A stretch of DNA of 64,000 nucleotides from Gammaproteobacteria bacterium UBA4421 (GTDB lineage Bacteria > Pseudomonadota > Gammaproteobacteria > Pseudomonadales > Azotimanducaceae). The stretch is taken from NCBI GenBank assembly GCA_002389675.1, contig DGQF01000034.1:128234-192233 (forward strand). Reading direction: 5' to 3'. Of this stretch, positions 1-8,510 are shown piece by piece. A program made the translations under genes and the position numbers. Numbering within the stretch: the stretch's first letter is position 1; each line of letters opens with the position of its first letter. The notes under the pieces were generated by a model. That model was not told the origin of the DNA, did not search any database, and worked only from the letters and a program-made list of their open reading frames with translations.

Positions 1-257
1 GCGATGCGCGCAGCGCCGGATAATCCGGCAACGATTGAAGGTTCTTCGACGACTAGCGGAATGACGTAATCGCGGTTATTGATCATAAAATTGAGCGCCA
101 CACCCATCGGCAGCCCGAAAACTCCCAGAACGTTTTCAATCATCTTGTCAGCGACATTGAGTTCCAGCAGCGGATTGGCGCGGCCTAGCTGCGCCACATC
201 TTGATGGCTGAGATATCCGTGGTCGTGCAGCGCAGCAAGGCGTTCTCTAACGTTCAT
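1..257 (-). CDS. mvaA: Hydroxymethylglutaryl-CoA reductase, class II (partial, 3' end beyond left edge)
   Basis: This is the N-terminal part (about 85 residues) of HMG-CoA reductase, which reduces HMG-CoA to mevalonate, the committed step of the mevalonate pathway. The first 85 residues contain the class II N-terminal dimerisation region: an ADKMIENVLG stretch, then GLPMGVALNF and the VVEEPSIVA segment with the conserved Glu of the HMG-CoA-binding ENVIG/EEPS region. The ATG at 257 lies 37 bp after the stop of the phosphomevalonate kinase gene on the same strand, so the two are probably co-transcribed. The gene runs off the left edge, so the catalytic and NAD(P)-binding parts cannot be inspected. 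Family assignment is firm; cofactor preference cannot be judged. Confidence 0.9.
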   Translation of the reverse strand, partial: MNVRERLAALHDHGYLSHQDVAQLGRANPLLELNVADKMIENVLGVFGLPMGVALNFMINNRDYVIPLVVEEPSIVAGLSGAARI

Positions 258-294
258 GCGGAAAAAATTAGGGATGCGCGAAGATGCTGGGTGT

Positions 295-1221
295 TTAGCC
301 GGGGGTGACGCCATCTTGAGCGATCTCCAAATCCAATGGTATAAAGTTGCCTGCCGCGGCGGCGCGAGCAAAGTCCTGTACGGCGCCCGGATCTTCTCCG
401 CAGGCTAAACCGATGTCCCCGCCGCCTGCACCGCAAGGTTTGTAGAGTAAGCCATATCGCTGCGCAATTTCATTGAGATGGCAGTGTTCTGGCGTGAAAA
501 TATTGAGTCCAGCGACGACGTCTAATGATTTTAGTCGGTCGACGTATTCAGACAACCCAGCCAGATCCGGCGATTTAAATAAAGACGTCGCACTCTGGCT
601 CAAGCGCTCCAGATGTACTGAATGATCTGATACGTGAAAATCTGCCAAGGAATCTTGCGTGATAGTTGCGCGTCGCGTCCAGACCACCTGCCAGTATAAA
701 TCAGCTGGCCAAGACCAAGGCGTGCTGGAGCCTTGACTAAAGCGAATGATCCCGCCGTGCCAGCTGGCTGCGACGTCCAGACCGCTGCCATGGCCACCCT
801 GAAATGCTCGATGTGCGGCAATAGCTTCGGCTTCAATTGCCGGTCTGTTGAGCCACTTAGTCAGCGCAATATAGGTGGCGGTGCATACCGCCGCACTTGA
901 TCCTAAGCCAAGTTTGTTACCACGTGCATCATGAAACGCACGACTGTCGGAGTGAACGGCCAGGTTCTCGGGCAGTTCGTTGTAGCCCCACAGGCGTAAA
1001 ATGGTTTCGGCTATTGCCGCAGCTGGTGCGTTGGAAAACGTACTGCTGGCTTTGTGGATCCCAGGGGTTAAAAAGCCTTGGCTGGTGAACTGCCGGGTGC
1101 CCTGAGTCCGCTCTAAGTGGACAAGGGCGCGGCGGTTAACAGCCATGACGGCTGCGGGAGCGCCGGCTAAAACAGCATATTCTCCCCATAGAACTATTTT
1201 GCCAGGCGCCGAAACAATCAC
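295..1221 (-). CDS. mvaK2: Phosphomevalonate kinase (GHMP kinase family)
   Basis: This 308-residue GHMP-fold kinase is predicted to phosphorylate 5-phosphomevalonate to the diphosphate. The N-terminus has the SAPGK..L.GEYAVL signature, the ATP-binding glycine-rich motif LGLGSSAAV sits at about residues 104-112, a GSGLDVAASWHGG segment follows, and the C-terminal GHMP motif reads PCGAGGGD. The GSG.DVA and GAGGGD forms are those of phosphomevalonate kinases; mevalonate kinases usually have an SGID/N motif and GAGGGG. The start is GTG, overlapping the TGA of the upstream decarboxylase gene by 4 bp, which indicates translational coupling. It lies between mvaD and mvaA on the same strand. Mevalonate kinase is the main alternative reading, and no other mevalonate kinase candidate lies in the window. 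Confidence 0.8.
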   Translation of the reverse strand: MIVSAPGKIVLWGEYAVLAGAPAAVMAVNRRALVHLERTQGTRQFTSQGFLTPGIHKASSTFSNAPAAAIAETILRLWGYNELPENLAVHSDSRAFHDARGNKLGLGSSAAVCTATYIALTKWLNRPAIEAEAIAAHRAFQGGHGSGLDVAASWHGGIIRFSQGSSTPWSWPADLYWQVVWTRRATITQDSLADFHVSDHSVHLERLSQSATSLFKSPDLAGLSEYVDRLKSLDVVAGLNIFTPEHCHLNEIAQRYGLLYKPCGAGGGDIGLACGEDPGAVQDFARAAAAGNFIPLDLEIAQDGVTPG

Positions 1222-2171
1222 GCTTGAACTATTTTATCGGGGATCGTGCGCGCCCCGCCACCCATGCCACAAATCATAGTTTGATGGACGCCGGTCACGT
1301 TGGCCAGGGTTTCCGCGACTGCATCGCTGTACTGGGGTTCGCAGATTGCTTTGAGTTGTGGCCCAGCATCTATGGTGAAAAAAACCGGTGTCCCGCCTTT
1401 GCGCAGATCGCGAACAGCGTTCATGCAGGCAAAAGTAGCAGGGTTCCAATAGGCAAGCGTCGGCACGGTGGTGAGCATGACACTGTGCATTTTTAAACAG
1501 CTGAGCTCGGCGACGCCGGCCAGTTTTTCAAAGTCTTTGTGCGTGACGGCCTCAATGCCCTGACTTAGATCATCACTGCTGCTGGACACCCATTGCTGGT
1601 AGTAACTTGAAGTTGTTCGGGAGCGCTCCATCCCTTGAGTGCTGCTGACGGTTTTTTGACTGCCACTGGTGATGGCAACCACAGTATCGAGTGGCCAGTG
1701 ATCGCGAGCGGCAATCGTGCGTGCATGCCAGATGGGCGGCGCTAAACTGATAAATCCAGAAAAGATTGAGCGTGCGGCACTGGCAGAGCCTTGGCGCGCC
1801 CAGCTAGAGCGATCGGTGTCGCTCAATTTTAGGGCGAAATGCGAGTTGAGTGCGGTGATCAATGCGGCGAATCCCGAAGCCGATGAGGCTAACCCAGCCC
1901 CGGTTGGGAAGTTATTGTTGGTTTCTATTTTGATGGCGCTGATGGGGTAACTTTTTCTCAGTAGGGCTAAAAATGCCGCCACCTTGGCATCTGCGGTAAG
2001 TTTGCCGTCCAGCCAAAACTCATCTTGCGGGTGCCGGGTCACCGTGGTGCTGGTGGTGAGATCTGCTAACGTGATCGAAAGGCTTGGTGTGGCGGGATAG
2101 TTCCCTGGCCTTTGTTGTTTCCCCCAATACTTCACCAATGCAATATTGGGGTGGGCTATCGCGGTTGTCAT
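1218..2171 (-). CDS. mvaD: Diphosphomevalonate decarboxylase
   Basis: ATP-dependent decarboxylase that converts mevalonate diphosphate to isopentenyl diphosphate. The N-terminus carries the diagnostic AIAHPNIALVKYWGK motif, followed by PSLSITL and the GHMP loop FPTGAGLASSASGFAAL. The conserved IDAGP motif appears in the C-terminal half, and GMGGGAR near the end. Length (about 317 residues) is normal. A TTG two codons upstream would also open the frame, but the ATG at 2171 fits the family better. The gene overlaps the kinase start by 4 bp and begins 18 bp after the amidase stop, so all appear to be in one minus-strand operon. With mvaA and the kinase it gives three of the four dedicated mevalonate-pathway enzymes. 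Confidence 0.93.
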   Translation of the reverse strand: MTTAIAHPNIALVKYWGKQQRPGNYPATPSLSITLADLTTSTTVTRHPQDEFWLDGKLTADAKVAAFLALLRKSYPISAIKIETNNNFPTGAGLASSASGFAALITALNSHFALKLSDTDRSSWARQGSASAARSIFSGFISLAPPIWHARTIAARDHWPLDTVVAITSGSQKTVSSTQGMERSRTTSSYYQQWVSSSSDDLSQGIEAVTHKDFEKLAGVAELSCLKMHSVMLTTVPTLAYWNPATFACMNAVRDLRKGGTPVFFTIDAGPQLKAICEPQYSDAVAETLANVTGVHQTMICGMGGGARTIPDKIVQA

Positions 2172-2189
2172 CGTCAATAAACGTCGCCT

Positions 2190-3644
2190 TCAACTGTAAT
2201 TTTGTGGTGGTGTGAAGGTGAAGCCCAGCGCTTCGAGTTCCTGAGCGACACCAATGGTGATCAAATCATCATATTCGCCGCCAACAATTTGAATACCTAT
2301 TGGTAGGCCATCAGCGTTCAACCCAGTAGGAACAACGGTCGAGGGGAGATGCGCAACGCCGGTCAACCCTGCCCAAAAAACTTGTTCGAAGTATGGCCGC
2401 TGCTGATGGTCTACCTCAATGGTGCGTTCGCCAAAGGGTCTTTGATCGTGCAGGAAGGCAGGGGTCGCCATGATTGGGGTGAGCAAAATATCATAGTCGT
2501 TAAAAAAGTTATGCCAGTGCCACCGCAAGTGGTGGCGCTCCTCGTTTGCGGCACTCCACTGTTTGAAACTGGCGACTTGGGCTCTAACGAGCATTGCCCC
2601 GTTTGATTGATCAGTAGGGTCCAAACTGTCTGCGTAGGCCTTTAGACTGGCGTAGTTTGCATCGGGCATGCGACTCGCCATTGTCGCCTGTAACAGGGTT
2701 TGATAGGTCTCTTGGCTGTGGCTTGGACTAAAGTCGGGTCGCGCGCTGTAATCGATTTGTGCGCCCTGATCAGCGAGTGCTTGGGCCACCAAATTGACGC
2801 GCTTTTCGATTTCTTGGGTGACGGGTGCGTCCTCATTATTGGACCAAACAGCGACGCGTAGGCCGCGCAGCGAGCGGCCCTGCCATTGGGGCAAATTGAG
2901 TTGGTAGCCTCGGGCAGTAATTTCGTCCGGGCCGGCCATGGCCCGAATTGCAATCTCTAAATCGGAGGCTGAGCGGGCGAGTGGGCCGATAACAGAGATA
3001 TCTGAGGGTGCGCGAATATCACCTGGCGGCGTATGACCTCGCATAGACAGTAAGTTGTAGGTTGGCTTATGTCCAAATACGCCACAAAAATGTGCTGGAT
3101 TGCGTATTGAGCCACCGATATCTGAGCCCGTTTCTATGCCGGTCAATCCTGCAGCCAGCGCGGCGGCGGACCCGCCAGATGATCCTCCGGGCACGCGACT
3201 AAGATCATAGGGGTTGTTGGTGGTGCCATAGATGTCGTTGTAACTTTGAAAGTCGGCCAGAGACAGAGGGACATTGGTTTTACCAAAAATATTTACCCCG
3301 ATGCTTTTCAAATGTTTGACGGCGTCGGCGTCTTCTTCAGCAATGTTGTCACGCCATTCTGGTGTTCCGCGGGTTGTCGGCGTTCCGATAATGTTGTACG
3401 ACTCTTTGACGGTCATGGGTACGCCGGCGAGAGGCCCCATAGCTTTACCCTGCGCTAATGCTTTGTCGAGCGTGCGGGCATATTTGCGGGCATCATCGCG
3501 CATATCGACAATGATGCTATTAATTTCAGGATTAAAGCGGTCGACCCTGTCCAGGTAATACTCTAGAAGTTCGCTGGCGGAAATTTCCTTTTTACGGATC
3601 TTACTGGCCAGTTCACTGGCTGAGGCAAAAGCCAAGTCGCTCAT
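2190..3644 (-). CDS. Amidase signature family hydrolase
   Basis: This 484-residue amidase-signature enzyme should hydrolyse a carboxamide or related C-N bond. The Ser-cisSer-Lys triad is complete: Lys80 in TVKES, Ser155 in the GGSSGGSAAA loop and Ser179 in GSDIGGSIRNPA, with the same spacing as in fatty acid amide hydrolase (75 and 24 residues). It is not an obvious GatA, because no gatB or gatC is adjacent and the organism encodes glutaminyl-tRNA synthetase. The start is supported by an AAGGTGA ribosome-binding site a few bases upstream. It sits immediately before mvaD on the same strand, but no functional link to the mevalonate pathway is known. The substrate cannot be predicted. Confidence 0.88.
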   Translation of the reverse strand: MSDLAFASASELASKIRKKEISASELLEYYLDRVDRFNPEINSIIVDMRDDARKYARTLDKALAQGKAMGPLAGVPMTVKESYNIIGTPTTRGTPEWRDNIAEEDADAVKHLKSIGVNIFGKTNVPLSLADFQSYNDIYGTTNNPYDLSRVPGGSSGGSAAALAAGLTGIETGSDIGGSIRNPAHFCGVFGHKPTYNLLSMRGHTPPGDIRAPSDISVIGPLARSASDLEIAIRAMAGPDEITARGYQLNLPQWQGRSLRGLRVAVWSNNEDAPVTQEIEKRVNLVAQALADQGAQIDYSARPDFSPSHSQETYQTLLQATMASRMPDANYASLKAYADSLDPTDQSNGAMLVRAQVASFKQWSAANEERHHLRWHWHNFFNDYDILLTPIMATPAFLHDQRPFGERTIEVDHQQRPYFEQVFWAGLTGVAHLPSTVVPTGLNADGLPIGIQIVGGEYDDLITIGVAQELEALGFTFTPPQNYS

Positions 3645-3714
3645 AAAATCACCTTTGTAGGTTACCTAAGAGGGGAATGTCGTAAAAGAAAGACTATATT
3701 AACCTATGCAGGGT

Positions 3715-3981
3715 TCAAGCGTTGTCCGTTTGATGTTGCAGTCGCACGATCCAGTTTTCAATTTTGTGCCGGCTGAATGGAAAATCTAACGCGATGAAAG
3801 CGGCGCCCAAGGGCAGCATCCAAAAGCCTAAAATAGGTAGGAAACCGAAAACGCCACCAATCATAAATACGACGCCGACAACGCTGCGAACGCCCATTGG
3901 GACTCGATCTCTGCCCCAAATCAAGGCGCTTAACGTAATCTGCGCAATGCGTGTTTTTAACTCCGAGCCTGCAGCGGCCAT
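3715..3981 (-). CDS. Small conserved membrane protein of unknown function
   Basis: This 88-residue protein has a polar N-terminus, then two closely spaced hydrophobic segments (about residues 30-48 and 50-67) separated by a Pro/Gly turn, and a basic, aromatic C-terminal tail. The RSVVGVVFMIGGVFGFLPILGFW core, rich in Gly, resembles a family of short uncharacterised proteobacterial inner-membrane proteins that I recognise only as conserved hypotheticals. Its ATG overlaps the TAA of the upstream metallo-hydrolase gene by one base, so it is probably translated from the same mRNA. No function is proposed. Confidence 0.7.
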   Translation of the reverse strand: MAAAGSELKTRIAQITLSALIWGRDRVPMGVRSVVGVVFMIGGVFGFLPILGFWMLPLGAAFIALDFPFSRHKIENWIVRLQHQTDNA

Positions 3982-5093
3982 TAATTGATTGCCGGTTGTT
4001 GGGTTGGCGCGCTGTGAGTGTCGGTGGGCGAGTGTTGATTGAAGTCAGAGTGTACGGTTGAAAAGTGGTAGCAACCGTCTTCGCCGAGGGTGCGCTGAAT
4101 GCGCTGACGATCCATCAACAGGTGCAGATGTGCAATGGCCTCACCTAATGCCATCATCATCTGGCGGGAATCCAATTTTCGTTGGAAGAGCACCGGCAAT
4201 AAATCCTTAGCGACTTTAGGCTCGATGCAGGCTTGCTCGATCGCCAGCATGCGCTCCTCGTGGTGACTGATCAGCTCTCGCAAACGCTGGCGTATGCCGT
4301 AGAAAGGCAAATTATGGGCCGGAAGAACCAGCGTGTCCTCTGGCGTGGTGAGCAGCTCGTTGTGTGAATCCATCCAGTCTTTGAGTGGATTAGCGTTAGG
4401 CTCTGACGGATGTACGCTGACGTTTGATGTAATAATGGGCAAAATCTGATCACCTGAGATCATTATTTTCAAGGCCGGACAATATAGGCAGGCATGCTCG
4501 GGTGAATGTCCAGATCCGATCACGATTTGCCATTGATAGGCGCCTATTTCGAGTGTCTGGCCATCTTCTAACCGCTCGTATCCGGCCGGCATTTCAGGCA
4601 TTACCATATTGTCAGCGTTGCGACTGGCCCACATTTCGGCCAATTCATCCATGTACTGCGGTGACATTCCAGCACGGGTATAAAAATCTTTGCTCAACCA
4701 AGACGCATGATGATTGGAGCCTCCACCGGAAAATGCACGGGCTTGGTAATACTCTGAGCGGGTCATGTACAGCGGACATTTAAAGTGCTGTGTGATCATT
4801 GCCGCCTGGCCAATATGATCGGGGTGAAAATGAGTGCAGATTACGCCAATGACTGGCTGACCGTTGAGCTCATGATCAAAAATTTTTTGCCACCACTGGT
4901 TTACGCTGTCCATAGACAATCCGGTATCAATGACCCACCAGCCGTGCTCATCTTCTAAAAGGTAGAGGTTAATATGGGCTAACGATCCTGGCATGGGCAT
5001 ACTCAGCCATCTTACGCCAGGTACGATTTCGCGGGTGCTGCCTGGTTCTGGGTGGTTGTCCCAAGGATATTCGAGAGAAGTGGTGTACTGCAT
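3981..5093 (-). CDS. MBL-fold metallo-hydrolase
   Basis: A metallo-beta-lactamase-fold hydrolase of about 370 residues. The metal-binding motif THFHPDHIG lies at about residues 87-95, a downstream histidine is in GSGHSPEHACLY, an Asp in SGDQILP, and a late His in LPAHNLPF, so the binuclear metal site is complete. The C-terminal 90 residues are helical and resemble the winged-helix tail of LACTB2-like and hydroxyacylglutathione-hydrolase-like proteins. An upstream ATG at 5201 would extend the protein by 36 residues, but that stretch overlaps the divergent gene's start and has no family resemblance, so the ATG at 5093 is preferred. The substrate is probably a thioester or ester and is otherwise unknown. 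Confidence 0.85.
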   Translation of the reverse strand: MQYTTSLEYPWDNHPEPGSTREIVPGVRWLSMPMPGSLAHINLYLLEDEHGWWVIDTGLSMDSVNQWWQKIFDHELNGQPVIGVICTHFHPDHIGQAAMITQHFKCPLYMTRSEYYQARAFSGGGSNHHASWLSKDFYTRAGMSPQYMDELAEMWASRNADNMVMPEMPAGYERLEDGQTLEIGAYQWQIVIGSGHSPEHACLYCPALKIMISGDQILPIITSNVSVHPSEPNANPLKDWMDSHNELLTTPEDTLVLPAHNLPFYGIRQRLRELISHHEERMLAIEQACIEPKVAKDLLPVLFQRKLDSRQMMMALGEAIAHLHLLMDRQRIQRTLGEDGCYHFSTVHSDFNQHSPTDTHSAPTQQPAIN

Positions 5094-5194
5094 GAGATGA
5101 GTATAACTTAGTTTGGTGCGCATCGCGCTCTTGGCGCGCGTTGTGAGGGTCGATCTGAAGAAGAAAACGTGTAGGTCAAAAAAAGGAGAAACGG
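5094..5194. promoter_or_regulatory. Divergent intergenic region with strong RBS for the plus-strand gene
   Basis: This 101-bp gap separates the divergent metallo-hydrolase and split-barrel protein genes and must hold promoters for both. An A-rich run followed by AAAGGAGAAACGG directly before 5195 is one of the best Shine-Dalgarno sequences in the window and fixes that start. No convincing -35/-10 pair stands out. Confidence 0.45.
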
Positions 5195-5692
5195 ATGCCA
5201 AAATTAAGCGATGCAGAGCGTGATGAATTTTTAGTGACGCCCGGTGTACTCATGCGGGTGAGCGTGGTGTTGGCTGACGGTAGTCCTTGGGTCACCCCAA
5301 TTTGGTTTTTGTATGAGCACGGCGCGCTGTATTTCACCCCGCGCGAAAAATCGCTCTGGTTTGGTTGTTTACGGCGTGATCCCCGTATTTCGTTATGTAT
5401 TGATGAGCAGCCGTTGCCTTACCGCAAAGTGCTGGTGCAAGGACGTGCAGAATTGGTGTTTGACGTCGGCGAGGATGATCAGTGGCGTGATATGTATCAT
5501 CGCATTGCAACACGATATGTTGGCGATGAGGGAGCTCAAGCCTATGTTCGTAATACAATTGATCAGCCTCGAGGCCTATATAAAGTGCCATTGACGGGTT
5601 CTCGCGTCACCACTTGGCGCATGCCGGTTCAGGGGGAAGACGGGATGGGCATCTGGCATGACCGTTATTATGTGCCTGGCACCCAGTTTTGA
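5195..5692 (+). CDS. Pyridoxamine 5'-phosphate oxidase-like split-barrel protein (FMN or F420 binding)
   Basis: A 165-residue protein of the PNPOx-like split beta-barrel superfamily. The N-terminal VLMRVSVVLADGSPWVTPIWFLYEHGALYFTP stretch is the usual first barrel strand pair, and a basic TPREKSLWFGCLRRDPR segment lies where these proteins contact the cofactor phosphate. The superfamily includes FMN enzymes, heme-binding proteins and the F420-dependent reductases and biliverdin reductases of actinobacteria. Since a complete F420 pathway lies 3 kb away, F420 is a reasonable cofactor candidate here, but that is inference from context. An AAGGAG ribosome-binding site supports the start. The gene is monocistronic, between a divergent and a convergent neighbour. 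Confidence 0.75.
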   Translation: MPKLSDAERDEFLVTPGVLMRVSVVLADGSPWVTPIWFLYEHGALYFTPREKSLWFGCLRRDPRISLCIDEQPLPYRKVLVQGRAELVFDVGEDDQWRDMYHRIATRYVGDEGAQAYVRNTIDQPRGLYKVPLTGSRVTTWRMPVQGEDGMGIWHDRYYVPGTQF

Positions 5693-5785
5693 TGTTTTGG
5701 GGAGCGGCGAGAGACAGATAAGGCGGCCATTTGGCCCTGCCAGGCCAGTGGCGAGCCGTTGCCAGATCTGTCGTGGGCAGCAAAC

Positions 5786-6559
5786 TTAATCTTTGTAACT
5801 CGAATCCAGTCGATCTGCCAAGCGGCGCAGAGCCGGCCATGCGGTTGCGGCCAGGCCTTCCCAAGCCTCCACGTTATTAAACGTGGTTTTCATCATCTCA
5901 ATGGCATCCTGGTTAGGCATATTTAAGGCACCACAAGCTGCTGCCTTGACCTGAATCTGGCATGCGCGCTCCATATAATAAAGCCGCATAAAACAACTTG
6001 CTACGGACGCGCCTAATGCTAACGTGCCATGGTTTCTGAGCATCATTAGATGATGTGGACCAAGATCGTTCACCAAGCGCTCGCGTTCCCCCAGATCTAA
6101 TGCCACGCCCTCCCAGTCGTGGTATGCCATGTCGTTGTAGACAAACATGGCATGCTGATTCAGGGGTAGAAATCCCGCTTTGGTGCTAGAGACGGCAACA
6201 CCTGCATCGGTGTGCACATGCATCACGGCGTGTGCATCAGGCCTGCTCAGGTGTACCGCGCTGTGGATGGTGAAACCGGCGCTGTTGACTTTGTCGGTGG
6301 AATTGAGGAGCACATTTCCTTCCCCATCAATTTTGACCAAATTTGAAGCAGTCACCTCGCTAAATAAAAAACCATAAGGATTGAGCAAGAAATGTTCATC
6401 TGGGCCGGGCACACGTGCCGACAAATGAGTAAATACCATGTCAGACCAACCGTAGTGGTCAACCAAGCGGTATGCGGCTGCCAGGTCCTGTCGAACCTGC
6501 CATTCTTCTGCTGATACCTGGCTTTTGACGTCGCTCAAACTAATAACGGCTTCACTCAT
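5786..6559 (-). CDS. Class II aldolase/adducin family protein
   Basis: A 257-residue protein of the class II aldolase/adducin fold, the family of fuculose- and ribulose-phosphate aldolases and epimerases. The metal-site histidines are visible in MHVHTDAG and in LRNHG, and the N-terminal GWSDMVFTHLSARVPG segment is the typical substrate-phosphate loop region, although it lacks the classical SGN..R pattern of sugar-phosphate aldolases. Many members with this GW.D....H.S.R form are of unknown function and occur near acyl-CoA or aromatic metabolism genes. A GGAG ribosome-binding site lies 7 bp before the ATG. The gene is divergent from the following oxidoreductase gene. Substrate unknown. Confidence 0.85.
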   Translation of the reverse strand: MSEAVISLSDVKSQVSAEEWQVRQDLAAAYRLVDHYGWSDMVFTHLSARVPGPDEHFLLNPYGFLFSEVTASNLVKIDGEGNVLLNSTDKVNSAGFTIHSAVHLSRPDAHAVMHVHTDAGVAVSSTKAGFLPLNQHAMFVYNDMAYHDWEGVALDLGERERLVNDLGPHHLMMLRNHGTLALGASVASCFMRLYYMERACQIQVKAAACGALNMPNQDAIEMMKTTFNNVEAWEGLAATAWPALRRLADRLDSSYKD

Positions 6560-6760
6560 TAAGGTGCTCCAACAAAAAATATTCCGCTACAGGTTAGCCC
6601 ACAGTGGCCGATTCATCAATTTTGAAATCGTCCAAAGTTTAGGCAAGGGTCGCATCTCAACGCAGGAGTGACGCCTGCTTATCGGCAGCGATAAACGCAC
6701 TAGTCTACACTGCATCACTCGAATACTGAGCTTGCAATGAGAGATAGCTGAGGTGAAACG

Positions 6761-7867
6761 ATGAAACTAAGATTTGGTATGGTTGGCGGGGGGGAAGGTT
6801 CAATGATTGGCCCAGTGCACCGTTTGGCTGCCCAGCACAGCGGTGAGGCAGAATTAGTCTGCGGGGCGTTTTCGTCAACACCTGACCGCTCTTATCGATC
6901 TGGACAGCGCCTTTATCAGCTTGCGGCCCACCGTTGTTACGCCAGTTACAGTGACATGTTCGCCAAAGAAGCGGCTCTGCCGGCCGATAAAAGGATGAAT
7001 TTTGTGGTGATTGCCACGCCAAATCATTTGCACTTTCCGGTGGCAATGGCGGCGTTGGCTGCAGGTTTTCATGTCGTTTGTGATAAGCCGTTGACGCATG
7101 ATTTTAATCAAGCCCAGCTGCTTCGGCGTCGGGTTTTAGACAGTGGTTTACAGTTTGCCGTGACCTACAACTACTCTGGTTATGCGATGCTCCAAGAAGC
7201 TCGTGATTTAGTATCGCGCGGATCCTTTGGGTCTTTGCGCCGGATCAGCTGTGAATATTTGCAGGGTTGGCTGGCCGTTGACATGCGCACGAATAAACAG
7301 GCGCAATGGCGCACTGACCCCGTACGAGCTGGGTCTGCGGGTTGCTTCGGTGATATTGGTAGCCATGGATATCATCTCATGGAGTACGTTTCGGGACTTC
7401 CCGTCACCTGGGTGTGTGCAGATTTGTCAAAACATGTACCCGGACGACAGTTAGACGATGACGGTAATGTTTTATTGCGTTTTGCCGGTGGCGCCAAAGG
7501 GGTGCTCAGCGCCAGTCAGGTTGCCGCAGGAGAGGACAACGACATCCAAATAAAGGTCTTCGGGGAACTCGGTGGATTTTCATGGCGTTTGGGTGAGCCG
7601 GATATTTTGAACGTGCGTTGGTTAAGCGAACCCAATGAAGTACGCCGCGCTAAAAATGACGCGGAACTAGCCCCGAAGCGCTCAATTGCGGGTGCACCGG
7701 ATGGGTATTTGGACGCTTTTGCAGAGATTTATCGGCGTTTTTTTGCCCAGCTCAAGGGGGAATCTCATCGTGGGTTTCCGACTATTGAGGAAGGGGTGCG
7801 TGGCATGCAGTTTTTAGCAGCCGTGGTGCGTAGCGATGAGCAGGGTGCTACTTGGCAGCCGCTTTGA
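6761..7867 (+). CDS. Gfo/Idh/MocA family NAD(P)-dependent oxidoreductase
   Basis: A 368-residue oxidoreductase with an N-terminal Rossmann fold (GMVGGGEGS at about residues 6-14), the family's nucleotide-site motif in the form CDKPLT (usually EKP), and a C-terminal alpha/beta domain with a GDIGSHGYHLMEYV motif that contains the catalytic-site histidines. Such enzymes oxidise or reduce sugars, inositols and related polyols, or dehydrogenate other substrates. A TGAGGTG ribosome-binding site precedes the ATG. The 201-bp gap upstream is shared with the divergent class II aldolase gene, which suggests a small carbohydrate-related pair but does not prove one. The substrate cannot be inferred. Confidence 0.88.
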   Translation: MKLRFGMVGGGEGSMIGPVHRLAAQHSGEAELVCGAFSSTPDRSYRSGQRLYQLAAHRCYASYSDMFAKEAALPADKRMNFVVIATPNHLHFPVAMAALAAGFHVVCDKPLTHDFNQAQLLRRRVLDSGLQFAVTYNYSGYAMLQEARDLVSRGSFGSLRRISCEYLQGWLAVDMRTNKQAQWRTDPVRAGSAGCFGDIGSHGYHLMEYVSGLPVTWVCADLSKHVPGRQLDDDGNVLLRFAGGAKGVLSASQVAAGEDNDIQIKVFGELGGFSWRLGEPDILNVRWLSEPNEVRRAKNDAELAPKRSIAGAPDGYLDAFAEIYRRFFAQLKGESHRGFPTIEEGVRGMQFLAAVVRSDEQGATWQPL

Positions 7868-7964
7868 CTGGTCCAAATCCCTGATTGGCTTTTTTAGGTC
7901 TGCAGCGCTCATTGTGAGCGCGGATGCAGAGCGTCTCGGGTAAACTGATCCATCAAATATAAAA

Positions 7965-8507
7965 ATGGGTCGCACAGTGAATCTTGAAGCCATTCCTACC
8001 GGCAATGACACGCCCAACGATGTCAACGTCATTATCGAAGTCCCTATTGGCGGAGAGCCGGTAAAATATGAAATGGACAAAGCCTCGGGAGCATTGTTTG
8101 TCGATCGCTTTCTCTACACATCAATGCGTTATCCGGGTAATTACGGTTTTGTACCCCATACCTTGTCAGATGACGGTGATCCCATTGATGTATTGATTGC
8201 CAACACGCGCGCTATAACCCCCGGTGCAGTGGTTAATTGTCGCCCCATTGGCGTTTTGATGATGAAAGATGAAGCAGGGGGTGATGAGAAAGTCATCGCG
8301 GTACCCTCAGCAAAACTTTCTCGTCGTTATGAGGGCGTTAATGAAGTGACAGATCTGCCGCAGATTACGTTGGATCAAATTGCACATTTTTTCCAGCACT
8401 ACAAAGATCTTGAAGGCGGTAAGTGGGTTGAAGTCCAAGGCTGGGGTGACGCTCGCGCGGCACGCCGGATGATTGATGATGCGGTGCTCAGGGCGAAATC
8501 GCCCTAG
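7965..8507 (+). CDS. ppa: Inorganic pyrophosphatase
   Basis: A family I soluble inorganic pyrophosphatase of 180 residues, which hydrolyses diphosphate and so pulls biosynthetic reactions such as aminoacylation and nucleotidyl transfer forward. The family signature DDGDPIDVL, the [12 protein letters not shown] motif, the early EIP-like [12 protein letters not shown] segment and the late [11 protein letters not shown] motif are all present, including the metal-binding Asp residues. An alternative GTG start at 7977 would give an N-terminus closer to typical Ppa proteins, while the ATG at 7965 adds four residues. It ends 4 bp before the convergent fbiC stop. Confidence 0.96.
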   Translation: MGRTVNLEAIPTGNDTPNDVNVIIEVPIGGEPVKYEMDKASGALFVDRFLYTSMRYPGNYGFVPHTLSDDGDPIDVLIANTRAITPGAVVNCRPIGVLMMKDEAGGDEKVIAVPSAKLSRRYEGVNEVTDLPQITLDQIAHFFQHYKDLEGGKWVEVQGWGDARAARRMIDDAVLRAKSP

Positions 8508-8510
8508 CGA

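Noticed and set aside
5094..5201. N-terminal extension of the metallo-hydrolase from the ATG at 5201
   Set aside because: The extra 36 residues are unlike the family and the start would overlap the divergent gene's ribosome-binding site and ATG.
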